From the NCBI RefSeq assembly GCF_011683915.1, contig NZ_JAAQPH010000023.1:1-64000 (forward strand): a stretch of 64,000 nt of DNA, given 5' to 3'. Positions 52,174 through 61,925 of this stretch are shown here, one piece after another (within the stretch, counting starts at the first letter, position 1; each line of letters opens with the position of its first letter). The translations under genes were made by a program, and so were the position numbers. Below the pieces are notes generated by a model. That model was not told the origin of the DNA. It ran no database searches and saw nothing but the letters and a program-made list of their open reading frames with translations. Origin of the DNA: Pelagibius litoralis (GTDB lineage: Bacteria; Pseudomonadota; Alphaproteobacteria; Kiloniellales; Kiloniellaceae).

Positions 52174-53001
52174 ATGTCATCGCCCATGGAACACCAAAAC
52201 GTCTCGCTTGCCTCCACCTCGGTCCGCCACATGGGGCCGGTCAATTGGCGTGGTCTTTGGACCCTCTACATGAAGGAAGTCCGGCGTTTCCTCAACGTCT
52301 TTACCCAGACGCTGCTGGCGCCGATGGTCACCACCCTTCTGTTTCTTGCCATTTTCAGTCTCGCCCTGGGCGGCGGCGGGCGCCAGGTCGGCGGAGTCGA
52401 TTTTGCGGTCTTCCTCGCCCCCGGGCTGATCATGATGGCGATGGTACAGAATTCCTTCGCCAACACCTCCTCCTCGCTGGTAATCGCCAAGGTTCAGGGC
52501 AATATCGTCGATATCCTGATGCCGCCGCTGTCGGCGGCCGAACTGACCCTGGGCATCGCCGCCGGCGGGATGACCCGCGGCCTGATGGTCGGGCTGGCGG
52601 TGGGGCTGGGGATGCTGTTCTTCGTACCTTTGCAGATTCATGCGCCGCTGTTCATCCTTTTCCATGCCGTCATGGCCTCGCTCATGCTGGCGCTGCTGGG
52701 CATGATCGGCGGCATCTGGTCGGAAAAGTTCGATCACATCGCAGCCGTCACCAACTTTGTCATCACGCCCTTCTCGTTCCTCTCCGGCACGTTCTACTCC
52801 ATTGAACGCCTGCCCCCGGTCTGGCAGACCGTGGCGCACTTCAATCCCTTCTTTTACATGATCGACGGGTTCCGCTACGGCTTCATAGGTCACGCCGACG
52901 GGTCCTTGACGATCGGCCTGGCGGTGATGGCGTTGTTCAATCTCTTCCTCTGGACCGTGGCTCACCGGATGTTCGCAACGGGCTATCGTCTGAAGCCATG
53001 A
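52174..53001 (+). CDS. ABC-2 type transporter permease
   Basis: About 275 residues from ATG 52174. Six membrane helices; LYMKEVRRFLNVFTQTLLAPMVTTLLFLAIFSLALG, FLAPGLIMMAMVQNSFANTSSSLVIAKVQGNIVDILMPPLS and FLSGTFYSIERLPPVWQTVAHFNPFFYMIDGFRYGFIG are the ABC2_membrane signatures of YadH/NodJ-type exporters. Its stop overlaps the start of a second permease by 4 bp. No ATPase partner is adjacent. Confidence 0.93.
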   Translation: MSSPMEHQNVSLASTSVRHMGPVNWRGLWTLYMKEVRRFLNVFTQTLLAPMVTTLLFLAIFSLALGGGGRQVGGVDFAVFLAPGLIMMAMVQNSFANTSSSLVIAKVQGNIVDILMPPLSAAELTLGIAAGGMTRGLMVGLAVGLGMLFFVPLQIHAPLFILFHAVMASLMLALLGMIGGIWSEKFDHIAAVTNFVITPFSFLSGTFYSIERLPPVWQTVAHFNPFFYMIDGFRYGFIGHADGSLTIGLAVMALFNLFLWTVAHRMFATGYRLKP

Positions 53002-53852
53002 GCGGACCCCACACGGTCGCACCCCAAACCGTCGCATCCAAAGCGCTGCTGTCGTTCCGCGCCTGGCGTCCGCCCTCCTATCGCCGCTTCAATGGGCGCG
53101 GCTTCTGGACCCACTACTATCATCGCGGGGTGCTGCGCTTTTTTCGTTTCGGCCTGGAACTGCTGGTCGGGCCGCTGGTTTCCAGCCTGCTTTTCGTCAT
53201 GGTTTTCGCGGTGGCTCAGAACGAGCGCGCCGCCATGGTGCCGGGAATCGATCTCATCCAGTTCATCGTGCCGGGCATTATTCTCTATGGCATTGCCCAC
53301 ACGGCCTTTGAGAACGCGGCGGCTATGCTGGTTTTCGAGAAGATGGAGGGCATGATCACCGATGTGCAGATGGCCCCGCTCAGCCCCTTGGAACTGCTGG
53401 CGGGCTATGCGCTTTCCTCTGCGACCTGCGGTCTTTCGGTCGGTCTTCTGGTCGGCGGTGCGGCGGCGATCTTTGTGGATTTTTCATCTTTCGATGCAAG
53501 CTTGGTTCTTGGTTTTGCCGTCGCAACGGCCCTGTTTTTCGGTCTGCTGGGCACCGTCGTCGGGCTTTGGGCCGAGCGATGGGACCATTACTCTGCGGTG
53601 GAAGGCTTTGTCGTGGTGCCGCTGGGCCTGCTGTCAGGGACCTTTTTTTCGATCGAGCGTTTGCCGGAGGCATTCAGGGAATGGATTTTCTACAACCCCG
53701 TTTTCTACGCAATCGATGGATTTCGCGCCGGACTCATCGGCCACGCGGAAAGCTCGCACAGCGTTGGTTTCGCGGTTTTGGGCGGACTGATCCTGGGGCT
53801 GGCCCTGCTTGGCTGGCGGCTTTTTGCAGTGGGTTACAAGATCAAACCCTGA
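52998..53852 (+). CDS. ABC-2 type transporter permease, paralogue of the preceding gene
   Basis: 284 residues, six helices. It shares the ends LSGTFFSIERLPEAFREWIFYNPVFYAIDGFRAGLIGHAE and GYKIKP with its neighbour's LSGTFYSIERLPPVW..DGFRYGFIGHAD and GYRLKP, so the two arose by duplication. They overlap by 4 bp and probably form a heterodimeric channel. The substrate is unknown; family members export polysaccharide, lipids or small molecules. Confidence 0.92.
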   Translation: MSGPHTVAPQTVASKALLSFRAWRPPSYRRFNGRGFWTHYYHRGVLRFFRFGLELLVGPLVSSLLFVMVFAVAQNERAAMVPGIDLIQFIVPGIILYGIAHTAFENAAAMLVFEKMEGMITDVQMAPLSPLELLAGYALSSATCGLSVGLLVGGAAAIFVDFSSFDASLVLGFAVATALFFGLLGTVVGLWAERWDHYSAVEGFVVVPLGLLSGTFFSIERLPEAFREWIFYNPVFYAIDGFRAGLIGHAESSHSVGFAVLGGLILGLALLGWRLFAVGYKIKP

Positions 53853-53854
53853 TC

Positions 53855-54778
53855 TTGTTTCGGTCTCTGCTGGCTTCCGGTGCGGTCCGCTTGGCGCTCA
53901 GCCCCCTGTTTCTGGCCGTCTTCCTGGCGGCCTCACTGGCAGATGCCGCCAGCGACCCGCGCTTCACCCAAGGTGTCTTCTGGAAGGTCGAACGCGACGG
54001 CGCCTCGGCCAGCCACATTTTCGGAACCATACATCTGAGCGATCCGCGCCTGCGTGAGCTGCCGGAACAGATCCGCCAGCCCTTCATCGCGGCGCACGAT
54101 GTCGTCTTCGAACTGCCGGACGATCCTGAGGGCCCGGCGCTCATGACCCAGGCCATGATCCTGTCCGACGGGCGTCGGCTCGACGATATCCTGGGGCCGG
54201 ACCTTTTCGCCCAGGTGGTCGGGGCCGCGGCCCGCTATGGACTGGCGCCCCAGGCTCTCAGGCCCCTGAAACCCTGGGCGCTGAGCGTGTTCCTGGTTGC
54301 GCCGCCTGCCGAATTGGCGCGCAAGGCCCAGGGCGAGCAAAGCCTGGATGAGTGGCTGCGCAGCGAGGCGCAGCGCCGCGGCAAAGCAGTCCACGGTCTG
54401 GAAAGCTTCCGCGAACAGATCGCGGTATTCAACGGAATGACCGAGGCTGAGCAGGTCGCCATGGTGCGTGATCTGGTGGCCGACAGCGCCAAGGCGGAAG
54501 CGGAGTTTGCAAAACTCCTGCAGGCCTACATGAAGAGCGATATCGGCGCGATCTTTGCCCAGATGAACGACATGTCGGGGGTCAGTGACCAGGCGGCTGC
54601 CCGGCGCTTCCTGCAGCGCCTGATCTACGACCGCAATGTCACCATGGTGTCGCGCATGCAGACCTATCTGACCAAGGGCAATGCCTTTGTCGCCATCGGC
54701 GCGGCCCATCTGCCGGGCGAGGGCGGGGTTCTCGACCTCCTGGAAAAGCAAGGCTACCGGGTGACGCGGGTCTACTAG
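53855..54778 (+). CDS. TraB/GumN-family protein, exported
   Basis: About 307 residues. The only sensible start is TTG 53855, two bases after the preceding stop; the ORF extends further upstream only as a shadow of the permease gene. A signal peptide (LALSPLFLAVFLAASLADA) is followed by HIFGTIHLSDPRL and the C-terminal GNAFVAIGAAHLPGEGGVLDLLEKQGYRVTRV, the two halves of the metal-dependent TraB/GumN (TIKI-like) fold. Conserved G-x-x-H motifs and Glu residues suggest a hydrolase. Confidence 0.85.
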   Translation: MFRSLLASGAVRLALSPLFLAVFLAASLADAASDPRFTQGVFWKVERDGASASHIFGTIHLSDPRLRELPEQIRQPFIAAHDVVFELPDDPEGPALMTQAMILSDGRRLDDILGPDLFAQVVGAAARYGLAPQALRPLKPWALSVFLVAPPAELARKAQGEQSLDEWLRSEAQRRGKAVHGLESFREQIAVFNGMTEAEQVAMVRDLVADSAKAEAEFAKLLQAYMKSDIGAIFAQMNDMSGVSDQAAARRFLQRLIYDRNVTMVSRMQTYLTKGNAFVAIGAAHLPGEGGVLDLLEKQGYRVTRVY

Positions 54779-54805
54779 AGTCCTTTCGATTTAGACGGCA
54801 CCGGC

Positions 54806-54877
54806 CCGCTCCCCCTCCCGGCCACCCATTGGGATAATCGACCCATGGGATATTGGGGGTGGCCGCGAGGGGAGCGG
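54806..54877. repeat. Long imperfect inverted repeat, 72 bp
   Basis: Arms CCGCTCCCC (54806-54814) and GGGGAGCGG (54869-54877), continuing inward with GGCCACCC (54820-54827) against GGGTGGCC (54857-54864). The loop contains tgggataat and tgggatatt. It starts 28 bp after the stop of the first TraB gene. There is no T-run, so a simple intrinsic terminator is not certain; a small palindromic element is as likely. Confidence 0.7.
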
Positions 54878-55033
54878 ACTGGAACCGCTTCGACGTAAGT
54901 CGAAAACGTTCCAGAGGCCCTAAACGGTTTGCCCGAATCTTAAGATTTCCGGCCCAGACTGGGTGTAACCGGCGGACGATCCCGGGGGATCGATCGCCGG
55001 GTTTGCGCATCGTCTGACAATCGGGAATCCGCC

Positions 55034-55966
55034 ATGACTGGAAATCGACCGGTAAAGCCGCTTTGCACCACCTTCGGCGCGCCGTTCCTGGCACTTTTCG
55101 TGGTGTTCTGGTCGGGTCTGGCCGCCGCTTCCGACGACCATCCGGTCAGGCATGGCGAGGGCCGCCTCTGGCGGATCGAGCGTGCCGACGCGCCGCCAAG
55201 CCATGTCATGGGCACCATCCACGTCACCGATCCGCGGGTGCGTGATCTGCCGGCGCCGATCCGCAAAGCCTTTGAGTCCTCCGAGCAAGCCGCCTTTGAG
55301 CTGCTGTTCGATCCGGAGGAAAGCCAGGCCATCAGCCGGGCCCAGCAACTGCCGGCGCAAAAGCCGCTGGCCAAGCTGTTGGACCGGGAGACTTACGAGA
55401 AAGTCGTTTCCCTGGCGGCGCAGTATGGCATCGCGAAAAGAGATCTGGAGCGCATGCAGCCTTGGGCCCTGGCGCTGCTCTTTCAGACACCGCCGGAGGA
55501 AGCCAAAAGGCGCCTGGATGGCGACCTCATCCTGGACCGCTGGCTCATCCAGTGGGCTTACGACCTCGGCATGCAGGTCGTGGCCCTGGAGAAAGTCGAG
55601 GAGCAGGTCGCCGCTTTGGAGTCCGCCCAGTCCAGCGATCAGACCGCGATGCTGCGCGAGGTTCTGGCGCAGTTGGACGAAGATCCGGGGGCTCATGCCG
55701 CCCTGGTGGAACAGTATCTGGCCGGCAACATGGCGATGGCCTACCGACGGGTCGAAAAGATGGCGTGGGAGGATAGCGAACCCGGCACCCGCGCCTTCAA
55801 GGAGGCCTTCCTCGATCTGCGCAACCGCACCATGGTCGAGCGTATGTTGCCGTTACTGAAGCGCGGCAAGGCCTTCGTTGCCGTCGGGGCCCTGCATATG
55901 CCGGGCGACGAGGGCATTCTCCACCTCTTGGAACAGCAGGGCTACCGGGTAACGCGGCTCCACTGA
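55034..55966 (+). CDS. TraB/GumN-family protein, second paralogue
   Basis: 310 residues with signal peptide (FLALFVVFWSGLAAA). HVMGTIHVTDPRVRDLPAPI and GKAFVAVGALHMPGDEGILHLLEQQGYRVTRL mirror the neighbour at 53855, with the same G-T-I-H and G-A-x-H metal motifs. The two are separated by 255 bp containing the 72-bp inverted repeat, so they are probably independent transcription units after duplication. Role unknown; extracytoplasmic hydrolase by family. Confidence 0.9.
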   Translation: MTGNRPVKPLCTTFGAPFLALFVVFWSGLAAASDDHPVRHGEGRLWRIERADAPPSHVMGTIHVTDPRVRDLPAPIRKAFESSEQAAFELLFDPEESQAISRAQQLPAQKPLAKLLDRETYEKVVSLAAQYGIAKRDLERMQPWALALLFQTPPEEAKRRLDGDLILDRWLIQWAYDLGMQVVALEKVEEQVAALESAQSSDQTAMLREVLAQLDEDPGAHAALVEQYLAGNMAMAYRRVEKMAWEDSEPGTRAFKEAFLDLRNRTMVERMLPLLKRGKAFVAVGALHMPGDEGILHLLEQQGYRVTRLH

Positions 55967-55972
55967 CGACTG

Positions 55973-57055
55973 TCAGGCGATCACGGCCTCCAACGGGCGG
56001 CGTAGCGATTTCGGCAGGCGCGGGCCGTAGCCGAAACGCACGACGAGGTTCGGCCGCCGACCGCCGATCCTGAGCAGTGTCTGCAGTTCGCCGCGCACAG
56101 CCGGAACCTCGACGGCTTGATTGACGAAGGCCTGCTTCAGTCCGTCCGCGGTTGCCTGCAGGGCGAAACGCTGATAAGCGCGGCCGGCATTGAACCAGCC
56201 TTCCCGGTCGTCGGTGCGCGCGACGAAAACGGCGACGCCGGCGGAGGAGCGGATCTGTGCGGCGTATTTGTCGTTCTCCGAATCCTTGTCGAAAAACAGG
56301 TCGAACAAAGGCGCCCCGATCCAGCGCGGCAATTCCGGATTGCCTGAGGTCGCGCTGTAAATACCGTCTCCTGCGGCAAGGGCGTGGCCGGGATTGAAGC
56401 GGATCCAGTGCTTCAGTTCGGCCAGGAAGGCCGGGTCATCCATCTGGCGGCTGTTGCCTTCGATGACCAGGGCCAGGATGTCCTCTCGGCTTTTGTCATC
56501 GGTAAGCAGGATCGTCTCCACCGCGTATCTTTTCGCCGCAAGGGGGAGCCGATCCAGTATCGCGCCCGGTACCGCTTTGCCGTCATAGGCGGCGCGGCTG
56601 CACTGCCGGGCCGGTATCGCCGCGAAGAGGCCTGTCTCTTCGCGCGGCGCTGGCGAGAGGTCGACCGAGATATGGCCTTGTCCAATGCTCTCGAAGATGA
56701 CGTCGCCGGCCATGCCCCTGGCTTTTGCCGCGATGGCCAGGTTTTCCGCAGCGCAGCCCAGGCTGGCGAAGAGATGATGGTCGTCCGGGTCGACGACCGG
56801 GGTGCGCCGTGTGAAGTCCGGCAGGATGTCGATACCCCGTTCCTGCAAACGGAATGTCCAGGGCTGGGTGTTGTGGCCATTTGCGGCCAGGGTGGCATAG
56901 CGGACCAGTTCGCGAAAATCCGGATTGACCGGCAAGGGCCGTGTCATCTCCGCCACCGCCGCCTGGTAGGCCGTGGGATCATAGGAGCAGCCGCCGAGCA
57001 AAAGCGCTGCACCGCCAAGGGCGGAACTGCCGATGAACCGGCGCCGGTCAAGCAT
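55973..57055 (-). CDS. Nitroreductase-fold lipoprotein (Acg-like) with Tat signal
   Basis: About 360 residues from the start at 57055, where LDRRRFIGSSALGGAALLLGGCS combines a twin-arginine motif and a lipobox Cys. A longer ORF to 57190 is not supported. The mature part has the tandem nitroreductase features of the Acg/Rv-type family: YATLAANGHNTQPWTF (FMN-binding), ENLAIAAKARGMAGDV and AGVAVFVARTDDREGWFNAGRAYQRFALQATADGL. Likely a flavoprotein tethered to the outer face of a membrane. Convergent with the second TraB gene. Confidence 0.82.
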   Translation of the reverse strand: MLDRRRFIGSSALGGAALLLGGCSYDPTAYQAAVAEMTRPLPVNPDFRELVRYATLAANGHNTQPWTFRLQERGIDILPDFTRRTPVVDPDDHHLFASLGCAAENLAIAAKARGMAGDVIFESIGQGHISVDLSPAPREETGLFAAIPARQCSRAAYDGKAVPGAILDRLPLAAKRYAVETILLTDDKSREDILALVIEGNSRQMDDPAFLAELKHWIRFNPGHALAAGDGIYSATSGNPELPRWIGAPLFDLFFDKDSENDKYAAQIRSSAGVAVFVARTDDREGWFNAGRAYQRFALQATADGLKQAFVNQAVEVPAVRGELQTLLRIGGRRPNLVVRFGYGPRLPKSLRRPLEAVIA

Positions 57056-57347
57056 GCCTTCCCGCTTCGCCTCCTTCTGTCTGCGCGATGGAGACTGCGG
57101 TGTCCGGGCGCCAGCGGCCATGATCTCGGTCAAGCAGGCCTGGCTTCCAGGCGGCGCGGGCCTGGCGATCCGGTTGACAGGGGGCCGCATTCTGCCAATA
57201 GTGTCGCCCCTTCAGCCTTTGGTGAAAGCCGCACAGGCTTTGAAAAGGCTTGAATACTCGCCCAAAGCCAAGTGATTCTAAGGTTTGACCCCTCTGGGCC
57301 GGACCGGGCGAAAGCTGTTGGTGGCCCTGAATTTAGGAGTTTGGTCC

Positions 57348-58526
57348 GTGAGTGACGCTTTGATGCCGACCTATGCGCGCGCCGACCTCGCTTTCGAGCG
57401 CGGCGAAGGCCCCTATCTCTACACGGCCGACGGGCGACGATTCCTGGATTTTGCCGCCGGCATCGCGGTCAATGCGCTGGGCCACAGCCATCCCCATCTG
57501 GTGCAGGCATTGCAGGAGCAGGCGGCCAAGCTGTGGCATGTCTCGAACCTCTACACCATTCCGGAAGGCCAGCGCCTGGCCGAGCGCCTGACGGCGAACA
57601 GCTTCGCCGAGCGGATATTCTTCTGCAATTCCGGCGCCGAGGCGGTGGAGGGCGCGTTGAAGATCGCCCGCCGCTATCACTTCGCCGCCGGTCATCCGGA
57701 AAAGACGCGGGTGATCTCCTGCGCCGGCGCGTTCCACGGCCGCACCCTGACGACCCTTTCGGCGGCGGGAAACCCCAAGTATCTCGACGGCTTCGGGCCG
57801 GTCAGCGAGGGTTTCGATTCCGTGCCTTTCGGCAACATGAACGAGCTGCGCAACGCCATCACGCCGGAAACGGCGGCGATCCTGGTGGAACCGATCCAGG
57901 GCGAGGGCGGCGTGCGCCCGGCCGATCTGGACTACCTGCGCGCCCTGCGGGCGGTCTGCGACGAATACGACCTGCTGCTGATCTTCGATGAGATCCAATG
58001 CGGCATGGGCCGGACCGGCAAGCTCTTCGCGCATCAATGGGCCGGCATGGCGCCCGATGTCATGGCGCTGGCCAAGGGCCTGGGCAGCGGCTTTCCGATC
58101 GGCGCCATACTGGCAACGGAAAAGGCCGCCGAGGCGATGCAGCCCGGCACCCACGGCAGCACCTTCGGGGGGAACCCGCTGGCCATGGCGGTCGCCAATG
58201 CGGTGCTGGATGTGATGCTGGAGGAAGGCTTCCTGCCGGAGGTCGACCGCATCGCCCGTCTGTTGTGGCAGGAACTGAACGATCTGGTGAAGCGCTACCC
58301 CCATGTCCTCGCCGGCGTGCGGGGCGCCGGCCTGATGCTGGGCCTGCAGTGCGTCGTGCCCAATACCGAGGTGATCGCCAAGCTGCGCGAAGAGGGCCTG
58401 CTGACAGTCGGTGCGGCGGAGAACGTCATCCGCCTCCTGCCGCCGCTGATCATCGACGAGACCCAGGTGAAAGAGGCGGTTCAGGCCATCGACCGGGCCT
58501 GTGCCAGTTGGGCCGAGGCGGCTTGA
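57348..58526 (+). CDS. argD: Acetylornithine transaminase
   Basis: 392 residues. The GTG at 57348 is chosen because ttaggag lies at good spacing and the product then begins [21 protein letters not shown] as in the family. Class III aminotransferase motifs: [35 protein letters not shown], the PLP Asp in [15 protein letters not shown] and the Schiff-base Lys in [15 protein letters not shown]. It converts N-acetylglutamate semialdehyde to N-acetylornithine. Followed at 1 bp by argF. Confidence 0.95.
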   Translation: MSDALMPTYARADLAFERGEGPYLYTADGRRFLDFAAGIAVNALGHSHPHLVQALQEQAAKLWHVSNLYTIPEGQRLAERLTANSFAERIFFCNSGAEAVEGALKIARRYHFAAGHPEKTRVISCAGAFHGRTLTTLSAAGNPKYLDGFGPVSEGFDSVPFGNMNELRNAITPETAAILVEPIQGEGGVRPADLDYLRALRAVCDEYDLLLIFDEIQCGMGRTGKLFAHQWAGMAPDVMALAKGLGSGFPIGAILATEKAAEAMQPGTHGSTFGGNPLAMAVANAVLDVMLEEGFLPEVDRIARLLWQELNDLVKRYPHVLAGVRGAGLMLGLQCVVPNTEVIAKLREEGLLTVGAAENVIRLLPPLIIDETQVKEAVQAIDRACASWAEAA

Positions 58527-58527
58527 T

Positions 58528-59454
58528 ATGACATCGCAAACCGGAAACCAGCCGAAGCATTTCCTCGACCTCGACCGGCTCGATACCGCCGAGCTGCGCC
58601 TGATGCTCGATGCCGCCGGGCGCATGAAGCGCGGCGAAGCGGCGAACGGTGAAGCCAAGCTTCTGGCCGGCAAGACCCTGGCGATGATCTTCGAGAAGCC
58701 CTCGACCCGCACCCGGGTTTCCTTCGAGGTGGCGGCCAATCAGCTGGGCGGCCAGGCCGTGGTGCTGGAGCCGAGCGGCACCCAGCTCGGCCGCGGCGAG
58801 ACCGTTGCCGATACCGCCCGTGTGCTGTCGCGTTATGTCGATGCCATCATGATCCGTACCACCAAGGAAGAAATCCTTCTGGAGATGGCGGACTACGCCA
58901 CGGTGCCGGTGATCAACGGGCTGACCGACGTGACCCATCCCTGTCAGTTGATGGCCGATGTGCTGACCTTCGAGGAACACCTCGGCCGGATCGACGGCAA
59001 GGTGGTGACCTGGTGCGGCGACGGCAACAACATGGCGGTGTCCTGGATCCACGCCGCGGTGCGATTCAACTTCGAACTGCGCCTGGCCTGCCCCGAGCCG
59101 CTGCGTCCGCCCCAGGCGGTGCTGGACTGGGCCGCCGCCGAGGGCGGCAAGATCGTCGTTTCCCCCGATGTCGACAGCCTGGTGAAGGATGTCGATGCGG
59201 TGGTCACCGATACCTGGGTTTCCATGGGCGACGATGACGGCGAGAGCCGCCACAACCTGCTGCGGTCCTATCAGGTGGACGAGCACGTCATGGCGCTGGC
59301 CAAGCCGAATGCGATCTTCCTGCACTGCCTGCCGGCCCATCGCGGCGACGAGGTGACGGCGGCGGTCATCGACGGGCCCCAGTCGGTGGTCTGGGACGAA
59401 GCGGAAAACCGTCTTCATGCCCAAAAAGGTATCCTGGCGTGGTGTCTCACCTGA
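58528..59454 (+). CDS. argF: Ornithine carbamoyltransferase
   Basis: 308 residues from ATG 58528, one base after argD. The carbamoyl-phosphate site is [12 protein letters not shown], with [12 protein letters not shown], the ornithine site [11 protein letters not shown] and the catalytic [10 protein letters not shown]. It makes citrulline from ornithine. Gene order argD-argF-hslO is common in alphaproteobacteria. Confidence 0.97.
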   Translation: MTSQTGNQPKHFLDLDRLDTAELRLMLDAAGRMKRGEAANGEAKLLAGKTLAMIFEKPSTRTRVSFEVAANQLGGQAVVLEPSGTQLGRGETVADTARVLSRYVDAIMIRTTKEEILLEMADYATVPVINGLTDVTHPCQLMADVLTFEEHLGRIDGKVVTWCGDGNNMAVSWIHAAVRFNFELRLACPEPLRPPQAVLDWAAAEGGKIVVSPDVDSLVKDVDAVVTDTWVSMGDDDGESRHNLLRSYQVDEHVMALAKPNAIFLHCLPAHRGDEVTAAVIDGPQSVVWDEAENRLHAQKGILAWCLT

Positions 59455-60377
59455 TGCCGGAAGGCGACAGAACAGGCCGGCGTCTCGAAGCCGACCAAGT
59501 CCAGCCCTTTCTGCTCGAATCCTCCGACATCCGGGGGCGGCTTCTGAGGCTGGAGCGGGTCAGCAGCGAGATCCTGCGGCGCCACGATTATCCCGATCCC
59601 GTGGCGCAACTGCTGGCCGAGATGCTGGCGCTCTGCGGCGGGCTCTCCGCGATGCTGAAGTACGAGGGCATCTTCACCCTGCAGGCCAGCGGTGATGGCC
59701 CGATCAGGGTCATGGTCGTGGATGTGACGTCCGAGGGGGCCATGCGGGGTTATGCCGGTTTTGACCGGGAGAGGTTGGCGCAGGCCGTGACCGATGCCGG
59801 GGGCGACAGGCCGACGGTGCCGGCCCTGTTCGGCAAGGGCTCTCTGGCCTTCACCGTGGATCAGGGCGACTACAGCGATCGCTATCAGGGGATCGTGGCC
59901 TTGGACGGCGACACTCTGGCGGACTGCCTGCAGCACTACTTTATGCAATCGGAACAACTGCAGAGCGGGATCGTGCTGGCGGCGGGGCGGCGTGGCGACG
60001 GCTGGGTGTCGGCGGCACTGGTGCTGCAGCGCCTGCCGGAGGAGAGCGTCGGCGAGATCGATGATGAAGACGACTGGCGCCGGGCCATGGTGCTGCAGGC
60101 AAGCTGCCGGCCGGACGAACTGCTCGACGACGGCCTGCCGCTGAACGACCTGCTCTATCGCCTGTTTCACGAAGAGGGGGTCCGGGTCTTCGAGCCGCGC
60201 CCGCTGGTGGAGGCCTGCCGCTGTTCCGGGGAGCGGCTGGAAGCGGTTCTGGGCGCCATGCCGCGCCCGGAGATCGAAGAACTGAAGATCGACGGTGCGG
60301 TTGAGGTCACCTGTGAGTTCTGCACCCGGGTCTATCGCTTCGACGAAGACGACCTGGAGCGCATCTACGCGCCTTGA
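59454..60377 (+). CDS. hslO: Redox-regulated chaperone Hsp33
   Basis: About 307 residues. ATG 59454 overlaps the argF stop in TGATG; a GTG at 59439 is an alternative. The N-terminal substrate-binding domain includes LCGGLSAMLKYEGIFTLQASGDGPIRVMVVDV and LQHYFMQSEQL. The C-terminal zinc switch reads CRCSG..CEFC, keeping the four cysteines C-x-C..C-x2-C whose oxidation activates the holdase. Confidence 0.95.
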   Translation: MPEGDRTGRRLEADQVQPFLLESSDIRGRLLRLERVSSEILRRHDYPDPVAQLLAEMLALCGGLSAMLKYEGIFTLQASGDGPIRVMVVDVTSEGAMRGYAGFDRERLAQAVTDAGGDRPTVPALFGKGSLAFTVDQGDYSDRYQGIVALDGDTLADCLQHYFMQSEQLQSGIVLAAGRRGDGWVSAALVLQRLPEESVGEIDDEDDWRRAMVLQASCRPDELLDDGLPLNDLLYRLFHEEGVRVFEPRPLVEACRCSGERLEAVLGAMPRPEIEELKIDGAVEVTCEFCTRVYRFDEDDLERIYAP

Positions 60378-60442
60378 TCCTGCCCAATTCTCTCACTATG
60401 CCTGTCGTTTCGCTGTCATTGATCATTCAAGGAATGCCCGGT

Positions 60443-61033
60443 ATGCGCGCCTTGGTCAGGCCTTTCTTCGCCTTTGCAATCCTGGGCGGCCTTTTGGCTG
60501 CCTGCAGCTTCGATGAACCGCAAAACCGCTTTGCGGATATCACCTACGGCCATCTTCCCGAAATCGGGCTCGATGTCGGCGATGTTCGCATCGAACAGGC
60601 CTATGTGACGCCGGGCAAGGCCCCCAACGTGGAGCACCGTTTTCCGGTAAAGCCGAACGACGCGGCGGTGCGCTGGGCGCAGGACCGCCTGGAGGCCGAA
60701 GGCGACCGCTTGGTGTTCCGTTACATCGTGCGCGAAGCCTCGGCCGTCGAGACGCCCCTGCCGACCGAAAGCGGCGTTACCGGCCTGCTGACCACCGATC
60801 AGTCGGAGCGCTATGAGGCCCGTATCGTCGTTGATATGGAGATCCTCGACGGACGCCAGGTTCAAGCCACGGCCAGGGCCGAGGCGCGGCGCTCCATCAC
60901 CGTGCCGGAGGACATTACGCTGAAAGAGCGCGAGCAGATCTGGTACAAATTGACCGAGAACGCCATGAACGACCTCAACACACAGCTTGAGGACACCATC
61001 CGCAGTGCTTTTTTCCCCTACATCGTTCTGTAG
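60443..61033 (+). CDS. Putative lipoprotein of unknown function
   Basis: 196 residues from ATG 60443 (aagga upstream). Signal peptide with lipobox LLAACS, so the protein is probably lipid-modified. The rest (DVGDVRIEQAYVTPGKAPNVEHRFPVKPNDAAVRWAQDRLEAEG .. NAMNDLNTQLEDTIRSAFFPYIVL) is soluble with no domain I can name; it resembles a family of short alphaproteobacterial lipoproteins placed near hslO. Likely envelope-associated. Confidence 0.75.
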   Translation: MRALVRPFFAFAILGGLLAACSFDEPQNRFADITYGHLPEIGLDVGDVRIEQAYVTPGKAPNVEHRFPVKPNDAAVRWAQDRLEAEGDRLVFRYIVREASAVETPLPTESGVTGLLTTDQSERYEARIVVDMEILDGRQVQATARAEARRSITVPEDITLKEREQIWYKLTENAMNDLNTQLEDTIRSAFFPYIVL

Positions 61034-61048
61034 CGGAGCGCCGGGCGC

Positions 61049-61909
61049 ATGATCGGAGTCTTCGACTCCGGTCACGGCGGCCTCACCGTGCTGCATGCCC
61101 TGACCCAGCGCATGCCGGCGGCGTCTTTCACTTATTTCGGCGACCATGGCAACGCGCCCTATGGCCCGCGGCCGGAAGGGGAGATCTACACGCTGACCCT
61201 GGCCGCGGTTGAGCGCCTCTTCGCCGAGGGTTGCAGCCTGGTGCTGATTGCCTGCAATACCGCCTCCGCCGTCGCTCTGCGCAGGCTGCAGCAGGACTGG
61301 CTGCCCGATGCGGCGCCGGAGCGCCGGGTGCTCGGTGTTTTCGTACCCATGGTCGAGGCGCTCAGCGCGGTTTCCTGGCGCGACGGTGCGCCGGGGCCCA
61401 AGCGGGTGCCGGAGGACGGCATGGTTGCCGTCTTCGCCACCCAGCGCACCATTCATTCCGGGGCCTATCCCTTCGAGGTCGGCCTGCGCGCGCCGCGGAT
61501 GCGGGTGGTCAGTCAGGCCTGCCCCAATCTCGTCGCTGCCATAGAGGCGGATGAACCGGAAGATGTGCTGCACGACTTGGTCACCGGCTATGTCGCGGCA
61601 ATGCTGAAGCAGACGGAGGGCCGTGTGCCTGAGGCGGCGGTGCTCGGCTGTACGCATTATCCCCTGGTGGCGCACCTCTTCGCGGCGGTCCTGCCGTCTT
61701 CCGTACAGTTGCTAGACCAGCCGACCATTGTCGCCGACAGCCTGGCCGACTACCTGACCCGCCATCCGCGATTCGCAGTTGAGTCGGGGCAGACCGGCGC
61801 GCGGCGCTTCCTCACCTCGGGCGATCCGGCGCGGGTGGCCGCTTTCGCCAGCCGCTTCTTCGGGTCCGAGGTTACCTTCCAGGCGGTGGGCGAACTGAAC
61901 CTGCTTTAA
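61049..61909 (+). CDS. murI: Glutamate racemase
   Basis: 286 residues of the Asp/Glu racemase fold. GVFDSGHGGLTVL (here H where V is common), FGDHGNAPYG, the first catalytic Cys in LIACNTASAVALR and the second in VLGCTHYPLVAHLF are conserved. It supplies D-glutamate for peptidoglycan. An insertion around residues 105-130 (AVSWRDGAPGPKRVPEDG) is longer than in E. coli MurI, so a broader Asp/Glu racemase cannot be excluded. Confidence 0.88.
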   Translation: MIGVFDSGHGGLTVLHALTQRMPAASFTYFGDHGNAPYGPRPEGEIYTLTLAAVERLFAEGCSLVLIACNTASAVALRRLQQDWLPDAAPERRVLGVFVPMVEALSAVSWRDGAPGPKRVPEDGMVAVFATQRTIHSGAYPFEVGLRAPRMRVVSQACPNLVAAIEADEPEDVLHDLVTGYVAAMLKQTEGRVPEAAVLGCTHYPLVAHLFAAVLPSSVQLLDQPTIVADSLADYLTRHPRFAVESGQTGARRFLTSGDPARVAAFASRFFGSEVTFQAVGELNLL

Positions 61910-61925
61910 TTCAGGCCTGCTTCAG

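Noticed and set aside
57333-58739. 468-codon minus-strand ORF
   Set aside because: Antisense to argD and argF; no recognisable domain.
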